A stretch of DNA of 64,000 bases, from contig CM037876.1 of the NCBI GenBank assembly GCA_021292165.1, positions 285,732,521-285,796,520 on the forward strand, read 5' to 3'. Below the pieces are notes generated by a model. The model was not told where the DNA came from and made no database searches. It saw only the letters and a list, made by a program, of their open reading frames with translations. The position numbers were made by a program, and so were the translations under genes. Shown one piece after another: positions 11,164-22,599 of the stretch. How positions within the stretch are numbered: the first letter of the stretch is position 1; each line of letters starts with the position of its first letter. The stretch is from Shinisaurus crocodilurus. Taxonomy: Eukaryota > Chordata > Lepidosauria > Squamata > Shinisauridae.

Positions 11164-11200
<37 letters not shown>
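11149..11200. repeat. (TG)n(CA)n microsatellite
   Basis: TGTGTGTGTGCGTGTACACACACA... is self-complementary where the two halves meet, so it can fold back. Confidence 0.95.
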
Positions 11201-11370
11201 AACACCTTGAAGGGTGAAGGAATATCCTTGCCTCCCCTTACTGATTATGTTTTGGTATTTTATCATTTATCTCAGTTTTACTGTATTTCTCTTTTGTTTT
11301 TAAGTGCTGTGCTGTGTGGACCCTTTTAGGGCCAAAAGCGTCACATAAATGTTTTTATAATTAATATATG

Positions 11371-11425
11371 AATTAAAAATAAATAAAGGGAAAGTGCAGG
11401 TAGAAATGGTGAAAAAGTTTCTCTT
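11371..11425 (+). repeat. 55-bp sequence shared with 15983-16037
   Basis: AATTAAAAATAAATAAAGGG followed by AAAGTGCAGGTAGAAATGG and TGAAAAAGTTTCTCTT recurs at 15983-16037 with one mismatch. Upstream (11230-11370) there is an L2-like 3' end; the second copy has no such context. Confidence 0.8.
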
Positions 11426-11592
11426 TTGTTGCAATACGGGTTGCATCTACAGAAGACAATGTTTAAGAACCAAGGAAGCTGTGCAGCCCAATTCTATCAA
11501 TGTTTACTCAGAATGAAGGCCCACTGATTTCAATGGCACTTAGTCCTATATAATTGTACAGAAGTTTGCAATCTTTCAAATAGACACTTTAA

Positions 11593-11703
11593 AGGTGCAA
11601 TCCTATGCAAGTTTAGACAGAAAAAAGTCCTATAACTCCCAGCGTGCCCCAGCCAGCTATGCTGGCTGGGGCATGCTGGGTAAACTTGCATAGGATTGCA
11701 CCA
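11593..11703. mobile_element. Harbinger-like palindromic MITE
   Basis: Outer arms are AGGTGCAATCCTATGCAAG and its complement. An inner perfect hairpin is centred on the GCCAGCTATGCTGGC type core. The flanks are TAA (11590-11592) and TTA (11704-11706). The right arm lacks the GTCTAAAC...AGTCCTA part, so one arm is shortened by an internal deletion. Confidence 0.78.
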
Positions 11704-11785
11704 TTAGAGTAGGAATTCATCTTTAGATCCTTTAGATTACAGTGCAAAAATATATTTTTACACCTTGCTGTGCACTCAGAAATAG

Positions 11786-12160
11786 AAACGGGCGAATCTG
11801 TCAATTTTACTTTCTCTCCTTTTCTCCTTTTTCCAGTCTTAATTTGGTTTGTCCTGAACTTTGAGAATTTTTAAAAAGAAGTTCATCTGAAAATTCATAC
11901 ACATTTTTTGTACACAATTTTGCCTAATGTGCACATTTTTTCAAGACATTTTCCCTAATATAATAAATAAATAATCCATAATTTTTACATCCTTTTTTTG
12001 ATTGGAGACTCCATTGGTAAAGTTGGAGAAGTGCAAATGTCAAAGGATAGCTGAGTTTTGGTTCACATCTTGGTTTGAATATGGAAAATTAGGTAAGGTT
12101 CGCATTAAAATGTGGACTGAATGAATTTCTCCCCCATTCCTACACTCAGGTCTGGCACAT
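11786..12160. mobile_element. Relative of 9466-9873 in opposite orientation
   Basis: GGGCGAATCTGTCAATTTT, then GGTTTGTCCTGAACTTTGAG, then GAAAATTCATACACATTTTT, follow the complement of the element at 9466-9873 in the same order. Both are old copies of one family. Confidence 0.5.
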
Positions 12161-12771
12161 GCACCTGCAGGTCTTGGATTGTGCCTACTGGCCATAGTTA
12201 ATACCAATAGCATAAAATGAGCACAATTTCCGGGAAGTTCTCTTGTACGAGTATGGAGGCTGGGTGCAAAAGAGGACAGGGCTGCTCCTGAACCATTAAT
12301 CGTTGTGTGGAAGAACACATTTCAGCAAATGTCCCTTAGAATGCAAGTGACACTTGCTGAAATTCCCTCTTCTACACAACTATAAAGGTGCCAGAGCCCC
12401 GCCCTCTCTTGCATCTGGCCATCTTATGTACAAGCCCCATTGAAATGAATGGGAATATGCACAAAAACATACTCTTGAGAATGCCCCGGTGTCAACTACG
12501 ATCAGGCAAAAAGTACGTAGTTGATTTCACCGTTTGCATACTTTCAGTAATTGAACCATAGGTGATTTTGTACTCGACTCCCATACTAGCCATGCCAAGA
12601 AAATGTGATCCAGAGTTGTTTCAGTTGCTTTGGCCTCCAAGTGCCTATCCGTAACATCTTAGTCAAGGTGCATGTGCAGCTTAAGAAGGTAGCAGAAGGA
12701 GACTTTGAACTAATTTAGCTTGCATCCATTGCTGGCACTAAAACGACTAAGCTGTGGCCGGCTCTTACCCC

Positions 12772-12775
<4 letters not shown>
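12161..12775. other. Unclassified non-coding stretch
   Basis: Nothing recognisable; no frame of note. Similar empty stretches are 10485-11148, 12820-13192, 13418-13908 and 14976-15453. Confidence 0.5.

Positions 12776-12819
<44 letters not shown>
12776..12819. repeat. (CT)n microsatellite
   Basis: About 20 consecutive CT units with one early interruption. Confidence 0.96.
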
Positions 12820-12820
<1 letters not shown>

Positions 12821-13277
12821 GTAATCTCTTCTTACAGGGTTGTGTGAAATCATGAGTTTGTTCTAATCTGCAAGAAAGAGCCTGTGAGTAACGGTTTCAG
12901 TTATCCCTGTGAGATAAACAAATAGGATAACATCCATGCATGAGAGACAGAAATTCCAGGTCATAGGCCTAATTCTCAACGAGGTAATAAACCTACATCT
13001 CAACTGTGCCACTTCCTACAGCAGATGGGGGCTCACCCAACAACCATGCACATGGAAAGCTAGTGTGGCTTTCCCATCTGCCTTACACCTAGTTTTCTAT
13101 GTGTGGGGATATATGCATTTCTTTGTATGGAGGAACATTCAGTCATGTGAGTCACAACCGAAAGTGAGAACTAAGCCACGGATACATTAACAGTAGAATC
13201 CTAAGCATGTTTACTATTTTTGGTTGGACTGACTCCCAGGTAGGTGTGTACAGAATTGTAAACACACTTACTAGAAG

Positions 13278-13409
13278 AGACTTATCCAACCTGGTGCCCC
13301 CAGAGGTGTTGGACTATAATTCCCATAATCCTCAGCCAGCATGCTGGCTGAGGATTGTGGGGACTCGTATTCCAACAGCTCTGGAGGGCACCAGGTTGAG
13401 GAAGGTTGT
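13278..13409. mobile_element. hAT-like palindromic MITE with probable target site
   Basis: The arms meet at a perfect central palindrome (CTCAGCCAGCATGCTGGCTGAG). Flanks ACTAGAAG (13270-13277) and ACTAGAGA (13410-13417) agree at 6 of 8 positions. The terminal bases of both arms are eroded. Confidence 0.75.
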
Positions 13410-13916
13410 ACTAGAGAGAAATCCCTATTGAACACTGTGGGTGTTACTTCTGAGTGAAAATGCATAGAATCAGGGTGCATGGCATGCCCGGTGTAACACA
13501 GGAAATCTGCAGCGTTGCTGGAGACTGTCATCTCATTTTGATTGATTTACTGTTTTTTTCTGTTGCCTTTCCATAAAATACTTGAGGTGACTGTTGGAAG
13601 CTGGCAGGACTTAGAACCGAGAATCTGTGGCTCTCTTCACAAGTGCCCTATGTATTGAGTATGAGGGTAAGGCTCCTTTAGGAGATGGGCTGAAAGGGAA
13701 CAACCAGAAATAGATTAGGAGTGAAAGGGTGTGGCCAGCTGCAGAGAGGGAATGGGAGGGGACAAGCCGGAAGGTTAACTATGATAAAGGACTCTTGTAT
13801 AAAGCAAAATTAAGTGTTTGTCAGCAGACACCAGTTCCCAGCATTGCTTCATAATACAGGAAACAACACAGGGAGCTACCAAGACTATAGGTTGGAGTAT
13901 TTCCCAAGGCAGTAAA

Positions 13917-14260
13917 GCAGACATGCAGAACTTCAGGCCTGGGGGCCAAATCCAGCCCACCAAGGTTTCTCAGATGGCCACGGACCTTTTCCCCTGACCT
14001 CCTCTCATTTGGTTGTTTCCCAGCTTTTGTGCAGTTTCCCCCTATTCTAAATGATTGAAATACCTATCGCAAGGCCTAGTTACTGGCAGTAAGAGGTTTA
14101 AGCTAAAATATGTGGGTAGTTTTTGTATTTTTGGCTCCTCCCACTTGACTTTGGCTCCCCCCTTTTTTCATTCAGATGCATCCACCAATGGGATGTTACC
14201 CCCCAGGAGCTTTTCCAAAATGGAATTCGGTCCTCAGGCTGAAAGAGGCTCAACACCCTT
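13917..14260. mobile_element. hAT-like nonautonomous element with direct flanking repeat
   Basis: The 9-bp sequence GCAGTAAAG flanks the element (13909-13917 and 14261-14269); the true duplication is probably 8 of these. The left end CAGACATGCAGAACTTCAGG and the right end CTGAAAGAGGCTCAACACCC are weakly inverted. The interior has no recognisable ORF. Confidence 0.75.
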
Positions 14261-14427
14261 GCAGTAAAGTGTTCCCACCTACTCAAGTGGCTGCCCACCC
14301 ATAGTCTTACCTTGCCAAGAAAGACTATAAAAACTTATTCTTCAGGCTGGGACTTTGCCTGGGTAGTGATAGTCTTCATTGACTCTCTGGGGTCTAACTC
14401 CCTTGTTCTGGCTCCTGGTTTCCACTT

Positions 14428-14663
14428 ATTTATTTATTATATTTATACCCCGCCTTTTTCCTGCAAGGAACCCAACGTGACTTACATAATCCTCCTTCTC
14501 CTCTCCATTTATCCTCACAACAACCCTGTGAGGTAGGTTAGGCTGAGAGTCAGTGACTGGCCCAAAGTCACCCAGTGAGTTTCATGGCCGAGCGGGGACT
14601 AGAACCCGGATCTCCAGAGTCCCCAGTCCAGCACTCTCTCCACTACACCACACTGGCTCTCCG
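14428..14663 (-). mobile_element. MIR/CORE-like SINE, near full length
   Basis: In reverse complement it has a tRNA-like head (GAGCCAGTGTGGTGTAGTGG), box-B-like GGTTCTAGTCCCC, the core CACTGACTCTCAGCC / ACCTACCTCACAGGGTTGTT, and an L2-like tail (TTCCTTGCAGGAAAAAGGCG) followed by TAAATAAATAAATAA. Confidence 0.85.
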
Positions 14664-14754
14664 TTTGGAAGCGGCCTATAAGGCCATCGAGTCCAAAGTG
14701 TAAGTTCTGACAGTGACTTACAAAGAGCAGTAAGTTCAAACAATACAAATAAGA

Positions 14755-14975
14755 ATATAAAAAAGAGCCCTGCTGGATCAGACTGAAGTCCTTTCTAGGC
14801 CAGCATTCCATTCCTTCAGTGGACAAGCAGAGGCCCCTGGTAAGTCCACAAGTGCAACATGAGCACAATAGCTGAAATTTGCTCATGTTCCCCAGCAACT
14901 CCCATACATAGTTATACGGATGTAATATGTGTGTTCATCATGACTAGTAGCTATTGATAGCCTTGTCTTCCATAA
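14755..14975 (-). mobile_element. CR1/L3-type LINE 3' region fragment
   Basis: AAAAAGAGCCCTGCTGGATC, CCAGCATTCCATTCC, then AGTAGCTATTGATAGCC follow the order of this common repeat, which is more complete at 43825-44196. Divergent and partly deleted. Confidence 0.6.
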
Positions 14976-15453
14976 AATCCAATAATCCTGAAATCAAAGA
15001 AGTTGAAACAGCAGTAACTAAAAGCAGCTGTAGAAATGAATATAGCAGATTATTTTCTTTATGTGAGCCACAAACCAGCACCATTTAAAGACAGCTCCTG
15101 TGGTTCACCCTTCCCCACGAAAAATACTGTTGATACAATTGTGTGAAGGACCACCGCCGGTCCTTTCCTGCAAGATCCGGAGCTACGTGGCTATTTTGAC
15201 AGCTCAGAGCTCCTGCTTGCGATCCCCTGGTCAATTCAGGTCAGTTACACTGGATTGAGGCACTGAGTCAAAGCAAAACTACTACTCCTTAGGCAGAAGT
15301 GAAAGGAGTTTATTGGCAGGAGTAAACATACAAATTGAAAAGGGAGATAAGGTAGTGAAACTGACAAAGGGAAAGTGGAGCTTGTTACACACAGGCAGAA
15401 CTATAAAGAAATAAAGAACCTATGCTCAACGAAGAATCTACCCTAGTCTAGTA

Positions 15454-15706
15454 CAGTAATACCTTGGATTGCAAGTAACTTGGTTTGAGAGCGTTTTGCA
15501 AGACAAGCACATTTAAAAATATTTATTTATTTATTTATTTTACTTGATATACAAGCGGCGTCTTGCAATACAAGTACTGTAGTACGGCTTAAATTAAAAA
15601 TCTCTGTACAAATTTTTTTGGGGGGGGATTTCGTTTTGATATAAGAGTGTTTGGATTACAAGCACGTTTCCGGAACGAATTATCCTCTCAATCCAAGGCA
15701 TGACTG
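15454..15706. mobile_element. Tigger/pogo-like Tc1-mariner MITE with TA target site
   Basis: The 253-bp element starts CAGTAATACCTTGGATTGCA and ends TCAATCCAAGGCATGACTG. TA flanks both ends (15452-15453 and 15707-15708). Inside are mirrored 'ACAAGCA' and 'TTTTGCAAGACAAGC' words, as in Tigger-type nonautonomous elements. It has no ORF. Confidence 0.8.
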
Positions 15707-15982
15707 TACTAGCAGTTGAGACAGACTTACTATAAAGTAAGGGCTGCTTGGGGGTTGAGTGTCCGGGCTGGCCTGAGCCGACGACCTGCTCTGTGCTTCC
15801 CTGCACCTTGCTCCCAACAACCTCTAGAAGCCTTGGCTGCTTCTTTTACCCACTTGCTCGCCCCCTCTCAATCCCCCGACCCCTCCCTCTACTGACAGGA
15901 CGAACCGGTCCGGCCAGGCGGGAGGGGTGCTGAGGTTTCTGCGCCACCTTGTCCATAGCCCTTCAAGGGTGCTCGGAAGAGC

Positions 15983-16037
15983 AATTAAAAATAAATAAAG
16001 GAAAAGTGCAGGTAGAAATGGTGAAAAAGTTTCTCTT
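15983..16037 (+). repeat. 55-bp sequence shared with 11371-11425, plus a local mini-repeat
   Basis: It is followed at 16037-16140 by three imperfect copies of AACCCATTGAGGGT spaced irregularly (16037, 16052, about 16118) and two of a GTAGATGTGTG-type word. The origin is unknown. Confidence 0.7.
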
Positions 16038-16140
16038 CAACCCATTGAGGGTTTACAACCCATTGAGGGTGCCTGGGGAAAACCATCTGGATGTAAATGT
16101 GTGCCTCCGACTTGGCAACCCATTAATGGTGCTTGGTGAA

Positions 16141-16918
16141 ATGTAGATGTGTGTCTCGGACTGAGTTCTCCTGCCCCAGGCAGGGATTATGCAGGTGGAA
16201 TGTGGGGCAAAGTGTGTGTTCTGTCAGACTTTCTCTCCACAAATTGATAAGAGGTTTTCATCATATTTTCTTATAAAACTGATGAATCTAGATGACAGTA
16301 TGTGAATAGGCTGTTCTCCACTGTACCTAAATTACATCAACCATGTGCACTTCTTGACTTTTCTTTATACATCCCCCAGGGAAGGGCTTTCTAAAAACTC
16401 TCCTAGGTAACTTGTTCCTTTGTCAAACAGCTTGAGGGTATCTTGTGGGAAGAACTCTGAAAACTATTAGAAAGCACAAAAGTATGAAGTAGCATTTCAC
16501 ATTGTGTTCTCTTCAGCCTATTATTAATGCTTCTGGAATTGCTGTATTGGAAAGAAAACATCTTAAAGTTCTTGCAATACATTTTTTTAAAAAAAATTCA
16601 AAAGTAGCCTGAGGCTACTGAGGAGGCATGGAGAAAAACAAAGAACAGGAATCCATCCATTCGTTAATATTGGTAAAATGGACACAGGTTGTGGGGGACT
16701 GGAGAGCAAAGTTAGCATTTTGACATTCACTGAAATTTGATAAACTGCCATTTTGTTCCTTTTAAAAGTCATTTACTTCCCATTGACTTTAGACTGTTAA
16801 GTTCCTTGTGGCAGAGACACATCTAATTTTTGAGAGCTGTGCTGCATCAGGACCAACGGCATGATATATAAACATCGAAAACTGGGAAGCTCTGGCCCAT
16901 GAATGATCTAAATGGAGG
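16141..16918. other. Unclassified non-coding stretch
   Basis: No repeat family or coding signal seen. 17481-18334 is likewise featureless, apart from a diffuse C/T-rich stretch. Confidence 0.5.
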
Positions 16919-17215
16919 TTGGCTTTTCACAAAGGTTCCATGGACTTTGAAGAAGCCCGAGTGCAAGGTGAAAGGGAGAAACGTGCTAAGCGAAAAGCAC
17001 GTCAGATGAATCCTTTACAAGACCATCTTCCATCTGGTAACCTGTGTCCTCACTGTGGGAAGCTGTGTGGATCTAGAATTGGCCTCCACAGTCACTTACG
17101 GACCCATCGCTAGAGTCTACACAATTTTCTTTAGAATTCTCCTCCTTTTAAAATCTCCTTTTTGTAAATTTTTTATCCTGGAAGACAATCTCACTCGATC
17201 ACGAGTGATCGCCTG
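16919..17215 (+). mobile_element. C-terminal zinc-finger tail of a LINE ORF, probable
   Basis: A 64-codon frame (ending at 17113) carries a lysine/arginine-rich stretch (GEREKRAKRKARQ) and one C2H2 finger, CPHCGKLCGSRIGLHSHLRTHR, right before the stop. This ending is typical of reverse-transcriptase ORFs of some non-LTR elements in animal genomes. Downstream come TCCTGGAAGACAATCTCACTC and a GATGATGATAG 3' end. A one-finger host gene exon is possible but less likely, since no splice context or upstream coding is visible. Confidence 0.55.
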
Positions 17216-17224
17216 ATGATGATA

Positions 17225-17480
17225 GTCCAACATCTTGATTTCCATAGTGGCCAATGGATGCCAACCAGATGCCTCCTGATTCCCATAGTGGCCAATAGGT
17301 GTCTCCCACTATTGTCCCCTAGCAACTAGCATTCAGAGCCATGCTGCCTGTGATCCTGGAGATAGCATCATGACCAGTAGTCACTGATGCCCTTATCCTA
17401 CATGAATTCATCTAATGCCCCTTTAAAGTTGGTGGCCATCACTACCTCCCATGGTAGCAAATCCCATTGTTAAATTAGGA
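17225..17480 (-). mobile_element. CR1/L3-type LINE 3' region fragment
   Basis: CATAGTGGCCAATGGATGCC (a partial unit repeated at 17275-17300), then GACCAGTAGTCACTGATG, CTTATCCTACATGAATTCATC and GTTGGTGGCCATCACTACC match the order of the 43825 copy. Confidence 0.7.
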
Positions 17481-18334
17481 ATGGAGTCTGGTGGCAGTTT
17501 GGACTCATGCTAGCCTCCATGCTAGCCATCTTAAGTGCCTGTTCTTAGAATAATTTAGTCCATAAGAGTAAGCCTTAAAGATGCCACTCGGAGCCCCAGG
17601 CAGATGGCCATGTGTATCCACCATAATTTCCTAGATTTGTCTTTCAGTATGCTTCTGGAAATGTTGGGAAAATAACCTTTCCGAATGTATGCCAAAGGCC
17701 AAATCCTGCACATGACAGCTGGTGAACACTGCTTGGTTGCCTTGTGCTGGGGTGGCTGGAAGCTTACTCTGTAGGCTGATTTTTTTCCTGGTACCCTCCA
17801 GTTACCAACATGGTCTTGAGAATAAGCTCTAAGCAGTTCTGTACGACGGAGCTTGCCTTGTGCAAATGTCATAGGTTAGATTACTTCTAAATTCCTCAGA
17901 TGACAGGTACTCATCATGATGGTATGCTTTGGCTTATTTGTCCAGCTGTCAAAAGGCCATGGGAACAGATGCCGCTGGGGTGTGGATCAAGATGTCACCC
18001 GGCAGGTCTATTTCTGTGTTGTGTTTTTGTTTCTGGTACTTATTTGTTGCTTCACCATCTAAAAGTGCAGCTAGCAGTGCAATGACCGTGCTGTTGTACC
18101 GGCTTGGGTGGGTCTCAGCTGGAGCCAGAGGTGTCTGGGCACTAATCAGCGGGTTAAACCACAAATACCTGTGTCCAGAGAGAGTCAGACAGCAGGGAGA
18201 CATCCTGCAGGACCTAGCGTTCTGCAGGACTTTGGACAGCTCCCTGGCAAGTCAGATGTTGCTTCAACAGGGGCTGGCACTCAGCTGAGCTACCATCTGA
18301 AGCCCATTCCTTAGCTAAGAGTGAGCAGGAGCTG

Positions 18335-18530
18335 AAATGAGCACAGGAGACTGCCTCATGCTAGGTCAGCCCAGTTTTCCCTACTCTGACTGGCAGCTGC
18401 TCTCCAGGATTTCAAGCAGAGGTGTTCCATATCACCAGCTACCTGATCCTTTTAGCTAGAGGTGCCAGGTGTTTAACTTGGCACCTTGTGCATGCAGTGT
18501 ATGTGTCCTGCTACTCAGCTAAATAAAAGA
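18335..18530 (-). mobile_element. tRNA-derived SINE, old copy
   Basis: GACTGGCAGCTGCTCTCCAG and TTTCAAGCAGAGG are body words. The head complement is worn (GGCACCTTGTGCATGCAG, CTGCTACTCAGC). Confidence 0.6.
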
Positions 18531-18544
18531 TCCTTGACTTGCAG

Positions 18545-20035
18545 GCATGCACTGAGGCATCACTAGGTGGCCTCCAAGGAGCTTGCAGAGGAGTGGAGGA
18601 TCTTATGAAGTTGGTGATGTGGTAGAGCTTGGGACCTACATGGCTTGGGACTGAGGTTCCTAAAAAAGACACGCTGTCTTTCTCCCATACAAACCTGCCT
18701 GATCTGTACCATCTTTTTCTGAGGCCCTGCTCTTAGTGTTCTTCTTCGTGGTCTCTGTGCATCACACACATATGGGTTCTCTGTGCCTGCGCTGAGATCG
18801 TTCGGGAAAATTCTATAGCTGAGGCGAATCAGGCGGGAGCCCCTCCCCCATAGCGCGGCTCCCGCCCGTCTCCTCAGTTCCTCTTCGACTACCATTGCGA
18901 CGAGTTGTTTTGGAATCTCCTCGGTCTCTTCGGAGCGTTTTTCACCTTCAGCTGAGTTTTTTCTTCTTTTATGACAACTTTCCTGTCAGAAAACTTTGTT
19001 TTCCTTTCTATCTATTGATCTATACTCAAATTCTTCATATCCTTACTATATCCTCATCTCTCTCCCGTCTTTCCTTCTTCATTTCCATTTTCAATCTTGT
19101 TTCTAACTATGCCTCTTAAGGCACCCTTTCGAAAGTGCCAGCGGTGTGGAATGAAAATCCCACCCGCCGATAAGCACACCTTGTGCTTGCTCTGTTTTGG
19201 GCAAGGACACGTCATGGAGGCCTGTCAGCATTGTCAGGCCTTCACCAAGTAGACCTGAAAAATTCGCCTAACGAACCTGAGAGCCTTCCTATGGGAGCAG
19301 TCTCTATCAGCTAAAGGCCCTACTCCTGAAGAGAGACCTGGCGGGTCTCAAGTGGCCGAAAGACTGTCGAAGTCACAAGAGACTTCAGTGGCAAAGAAAG
19401 GTGGAGTGTCTTAAAAATCAGAAAAAGCCAGTAAGGAGCGAAGAAACCAAGGGCCCATTGACATCGACGACCGTAGTCATCTCAGAGCGAACAGCTCTGT
19501 TAGTAACGGCTCTGACTAGTGCTCGGGATCGAGCTACAGAACCGGTTGCACTCCAGTCTCCTCTGGCCTTGACATCACCTCCTCGAGGCCGAGAGACGGG
19601 TTCGAAGACCTCGATTAAGGTGCCGCTGTCGACTACAGCCACTTCTCTGTCTGAAGGGGAGCTTGTGGCTTCACCAATCCAGTCGGAGCATCAACAGGCA
19701 CTGCTGGACCAACCACGTTCGGGTTCGAGGGGGCCTCCTCCCCGACTATCCCCCGTGCAGATGTACCACCGAGAGGGACAGATGGACCGTCGGCACCGGT
19801 CTCGGTCTCCTCCGATATCGGAGCCGAGATTCATTCTCCAGGACATCAACGTCTCAATCTTATTACTCTCGTTACCGAGATGACAGATCTCTGACGCGTT
19901 CTTATTATTCGAGCTCTATGTCAAGGAGCTATCGTTCACGGTCGAGAGACTCGTCAAGGCATCGGCGGGAGGAACGTTATTCTCCTCAGCACCGACAGCG
20001 CTCCCCTACTAGGGCGCCTTCTCCAAACTGAAATT
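18545..20035 (+). mobile_element. DIRS-like retrotransposon: 5' leader and gag relic
   Basis: A GC-rich leader (18720-18900) precedes a start at 19110. The frame begins MPLKAPFRKCQRCGMKIPPA, then DKHTLCLLCFGQGHVMEACQ, a cysteine/histidine arrangement (CxxC...CxxC...H...CxxC) known from DIRS-type gag proteins; a stop at 19252 breaks it. Later frames are rich in Ser/Arg (SRYRDDRSLTRSYYSSSMSR, SYRSRSRDSSRHRREERY), up to about 20030. RT and tyrosine recombinase are absent, so only the 5' end survives. The DIRS assignment is from memory of the family. Confidence 0.62.
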
Positions 20036-21016
20036 TCCCCCAAGTTAAGAACGTTTGCAAAACTGCTCCAAGATGAGGTGTGTGTGTGTGTGTGTGTTGA
20101 TGATCTCATAGGCACTTGTGAATAGTGCCCCCCCCCCAGCAAGTTTTTCCCCTGGTTCAAATAAAACTATGGTTCAGGAAAACCTGCAAAACTATTTATT
20201 TTAGGATTTACTCCATGGCAGAAAGAAAATGTACATTCATTTGGAGGGCCGTGACAATACTAGCAAACCATCCCCGCCATTATTATAATGTTACATTTGC
20301 CTTTATCCTTTGACTCATCCCATAAAACTGCGAAGGAGAACCTGCAGCCCACAAGCCTAAAATTCTGGCCTGCAGACATTCCCCATCTGGTTGGTTTCCT
20401 CCTTGGGCCCCTCCCCCTTCCCAAGCCCCTCCCCCCGGAGTCTACTGCGGGCCTGGGAAGGGGGCAGGGATCCCCTTGTTATCTCTGATCATTGGTGGGA
20501 GATATGAAGGAAATTCCCCTCCTGCACCCTTCTCCAAGACTCCAGTAGACTCCTGGGGGGGGGGGGATTTCCCATCCTGCCCCTGTAAATATTGGAACAT
20601 CTTCAAGCCTCGAGTGCCACATATGAGTGTGTCACTAATGTGAAACAGAACGTGGAAGAGAAATCAAGTGTACCACATTCTAGCCCCTGTAGGTTTGATG
20701 TTTTCATTATGGACTGATTTAATGAAAACCTTACTCAAAACATTAAAACTCTAACAAGTTACTGGAAAGCTTAAAAAATGTTGTGATACACATCCAAGGT
20801 TTATTAAAAGGGTAATTAGAAGAGAGAGGCCCCAGCTGTTGCAGGTGGTGGAAAGTGCTTTGTTCTTGTATTGGGCCTGAGTTCTCTTCTGTTAAAAAGA
20901 GCAGAGTGGGGGAAACGTAGTTTGAGCAGGAGCCCAATCTAGGGAGAGTCTATCTCGTGCCCACTTCTTCTTTCAGGATTGTGTTAAATCTGATTCTGTA
21001 AGGACTACAAACCAAT
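20036..21016. other. Unclassified non-coding stretch
   Basis: Contains a TG microsatellite (20078-20098), a C-run (20129-20138) and a G-run (20557-20567). 20336-20580 resembles the inside of a GC-rich DNA element (TTCCCAAGCCCCTCC, GACTCCAGTAGACTCC), but no ends are visible. Confidence 0.45.
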
Positions 21017-21246
21017 GAATCATAGAACAGTAGAGTTGGAAGGGGCCTACCAGGCCATCGAGTCCAACCCCCTGCTCAATGCAGGAATCCAGGTCAAAGC
21101 ATCCCGGACAGATGGCTGTCCAGCTGCACCTTGAATGCCTCCAGAGTGGGAGAGCTCACCACCTCCCTAGGTAGTTGGTTCCATTGTCTTATTGCTCTGA
21201 CAGTCAGGAAATTTTTCCTGATGTTTAGGTGGAATCTGGGTTCCTG
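21017..21246 (-). mobile_element. CR1 LINE 3' end, 5' truncated
   Basis: Reverse orientation: starts with a short ATCATAG tail, then AGTTGGAAGGGGCC and CATCGAGTCCAACCC, and runs to GGAATCTGGGTTCCTGTAAC. It stops at 21246, the 5' truncation point. Confidence 0.88.
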
Positions 21247-21886
21247 TAACAATGAAGCAAACAGATCTTTGCATTTTGCAAAGCAGCAAACAGAACAGCC
21301 CCCTGAGAGCCTGGATCATAAGGCAAACTTGAGGATATTTCATGTGATTCTCTGGTTCTTGTGCCAGCTTTCCAGGAAGCGATGAAGCAAGTGCTAAAAG
21401 TCAAGGAGAATAAGGATGAATCCAAACGGGCAATTTTTGTGTGATGTGCTACAGAAAGCAATGTGAGGAAGTAATGAAGGCTGTGCCACATTAAATAACC
21501 TGTGGCTTTTTTGCCTCCACTTTCTTCTCTGCCTCCCCCAATTTTTTATGCAACTGGTCTCTGAACAGAAGTCTTGCACTTGACCCTCTTCTTGACCTGT
21601 AGTGAGCTAGCACTTCCAGCAACCCCTTGAGAAAGGCAATTGCCAGTACCCAGAGCATTCTGTGTAAGAGTGGAGGACAGGGAAGAGAGAGAGAGAGAAA
21701 AAGAGAGAGAAGAAATAGAAAAAGATTAGTCACACAGCTGGAACAGCTGGTATTAATCTAAAAACCATCATTAGCCATTACACTCAGTGGATGCCAATGG
21801 TGGCATCACGCTCTCCCTGCGCCTCTGTAGTTGAAAGCCTTATACATTTGGCACTGGCAGTTAGAGTGGCAACTACTTCAGTTTAA

Positions 21887-22157
21887 TACTGAAGCCAGTG
21901 TGGCGTAGTGGTTAGAGTGCTGGACTGGGACCTGGGAGGATCCGGGTTCAAGACCTCACTTGGCCATGTAGGTCTCTGGGTGACTTTGGGCCAGTCACTG
22001 ACTCTCAGCCTAACCTACCTCACAGGGCTCAAAGGATTGTTGTGAGGAAAAAATGGAGATGAGGAAGATTATATAAGCTGCCTTGGGTTCCTTGGAGGAA
22101 AAAAGGCGGGATACATGTAAGTGTGTGTGTGTGTGTGTGTGTGTATACAATAAATAA
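21887..22157 (+). mobile_element. MIR/CORE-like SINE, full length
   Basis: Head AGCCAGTGTGGCGTAGTGG (A box), GGGTTCAAGACC (B box), core GACTCTCAGCCTAACC, tail GGGTTCCTTGGAGGAAAAAA. It ends in a TG microsatellite and a TAAATAAATA run. A 6-base insertion (CAAAGG) splits the usual GGGTTGTTGTGAGG. Confidence 0.87.
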
Positions 22158-22163
22158 ATACTG

Positions 22164-22430
22164 AAAGTGCCAATAAGTGTGGCAGTAGGCCTGCACCCCC
22201 TTGAAGAAAACACCAAGTAGCTGGTGACCACCAAGTAGAGGGCGACAGCTGGGGCAGTGGGAAACTTATTTAATAAACAGCTTAAATAATAAATGTATAA
22301 ATAAATTTATTTATAAATAAACTGAGGTTTATAAAGGCAGCTTTCATAACACTGGGTGGGAACCCTGAGGGAGGAAGACCTAGGATCTCTGAAGGAGACA
22401 GTCTAGGATGGATTGAGACCCTTCCTGGTT
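22164..22430 (+). repeat. Unclassified interspersed repeat, copy A
   Basis: It shares order and sequence with 24240-24490: CTGCACCCCCTTGAAGAAAA, GGGAAACTTATTTAATAA, GAGGTTTATAAAGGCAG, GGAACCCTGAGGG and AGACAGTCTAGGATGG. It has no recognisable coding or TIR structure; it could be a piece of a larger element whose ends I cannot see. Confidence 0.7.
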
Positions 22431-22599
22431 CTTTTAGAGTGGTGGTTGTGAATAGAGGTATTCCTGCCCATGGTGTATTAGTGCCATAATACCCATGTGC
22501 CCATTTACCGTAGGCATCCTTTCTCTGATTTTGTTGTTGTTGGATTAAAGGATATATTTTTAACAACAATTTATATAACCAAAACTTACAATGGCTGAA

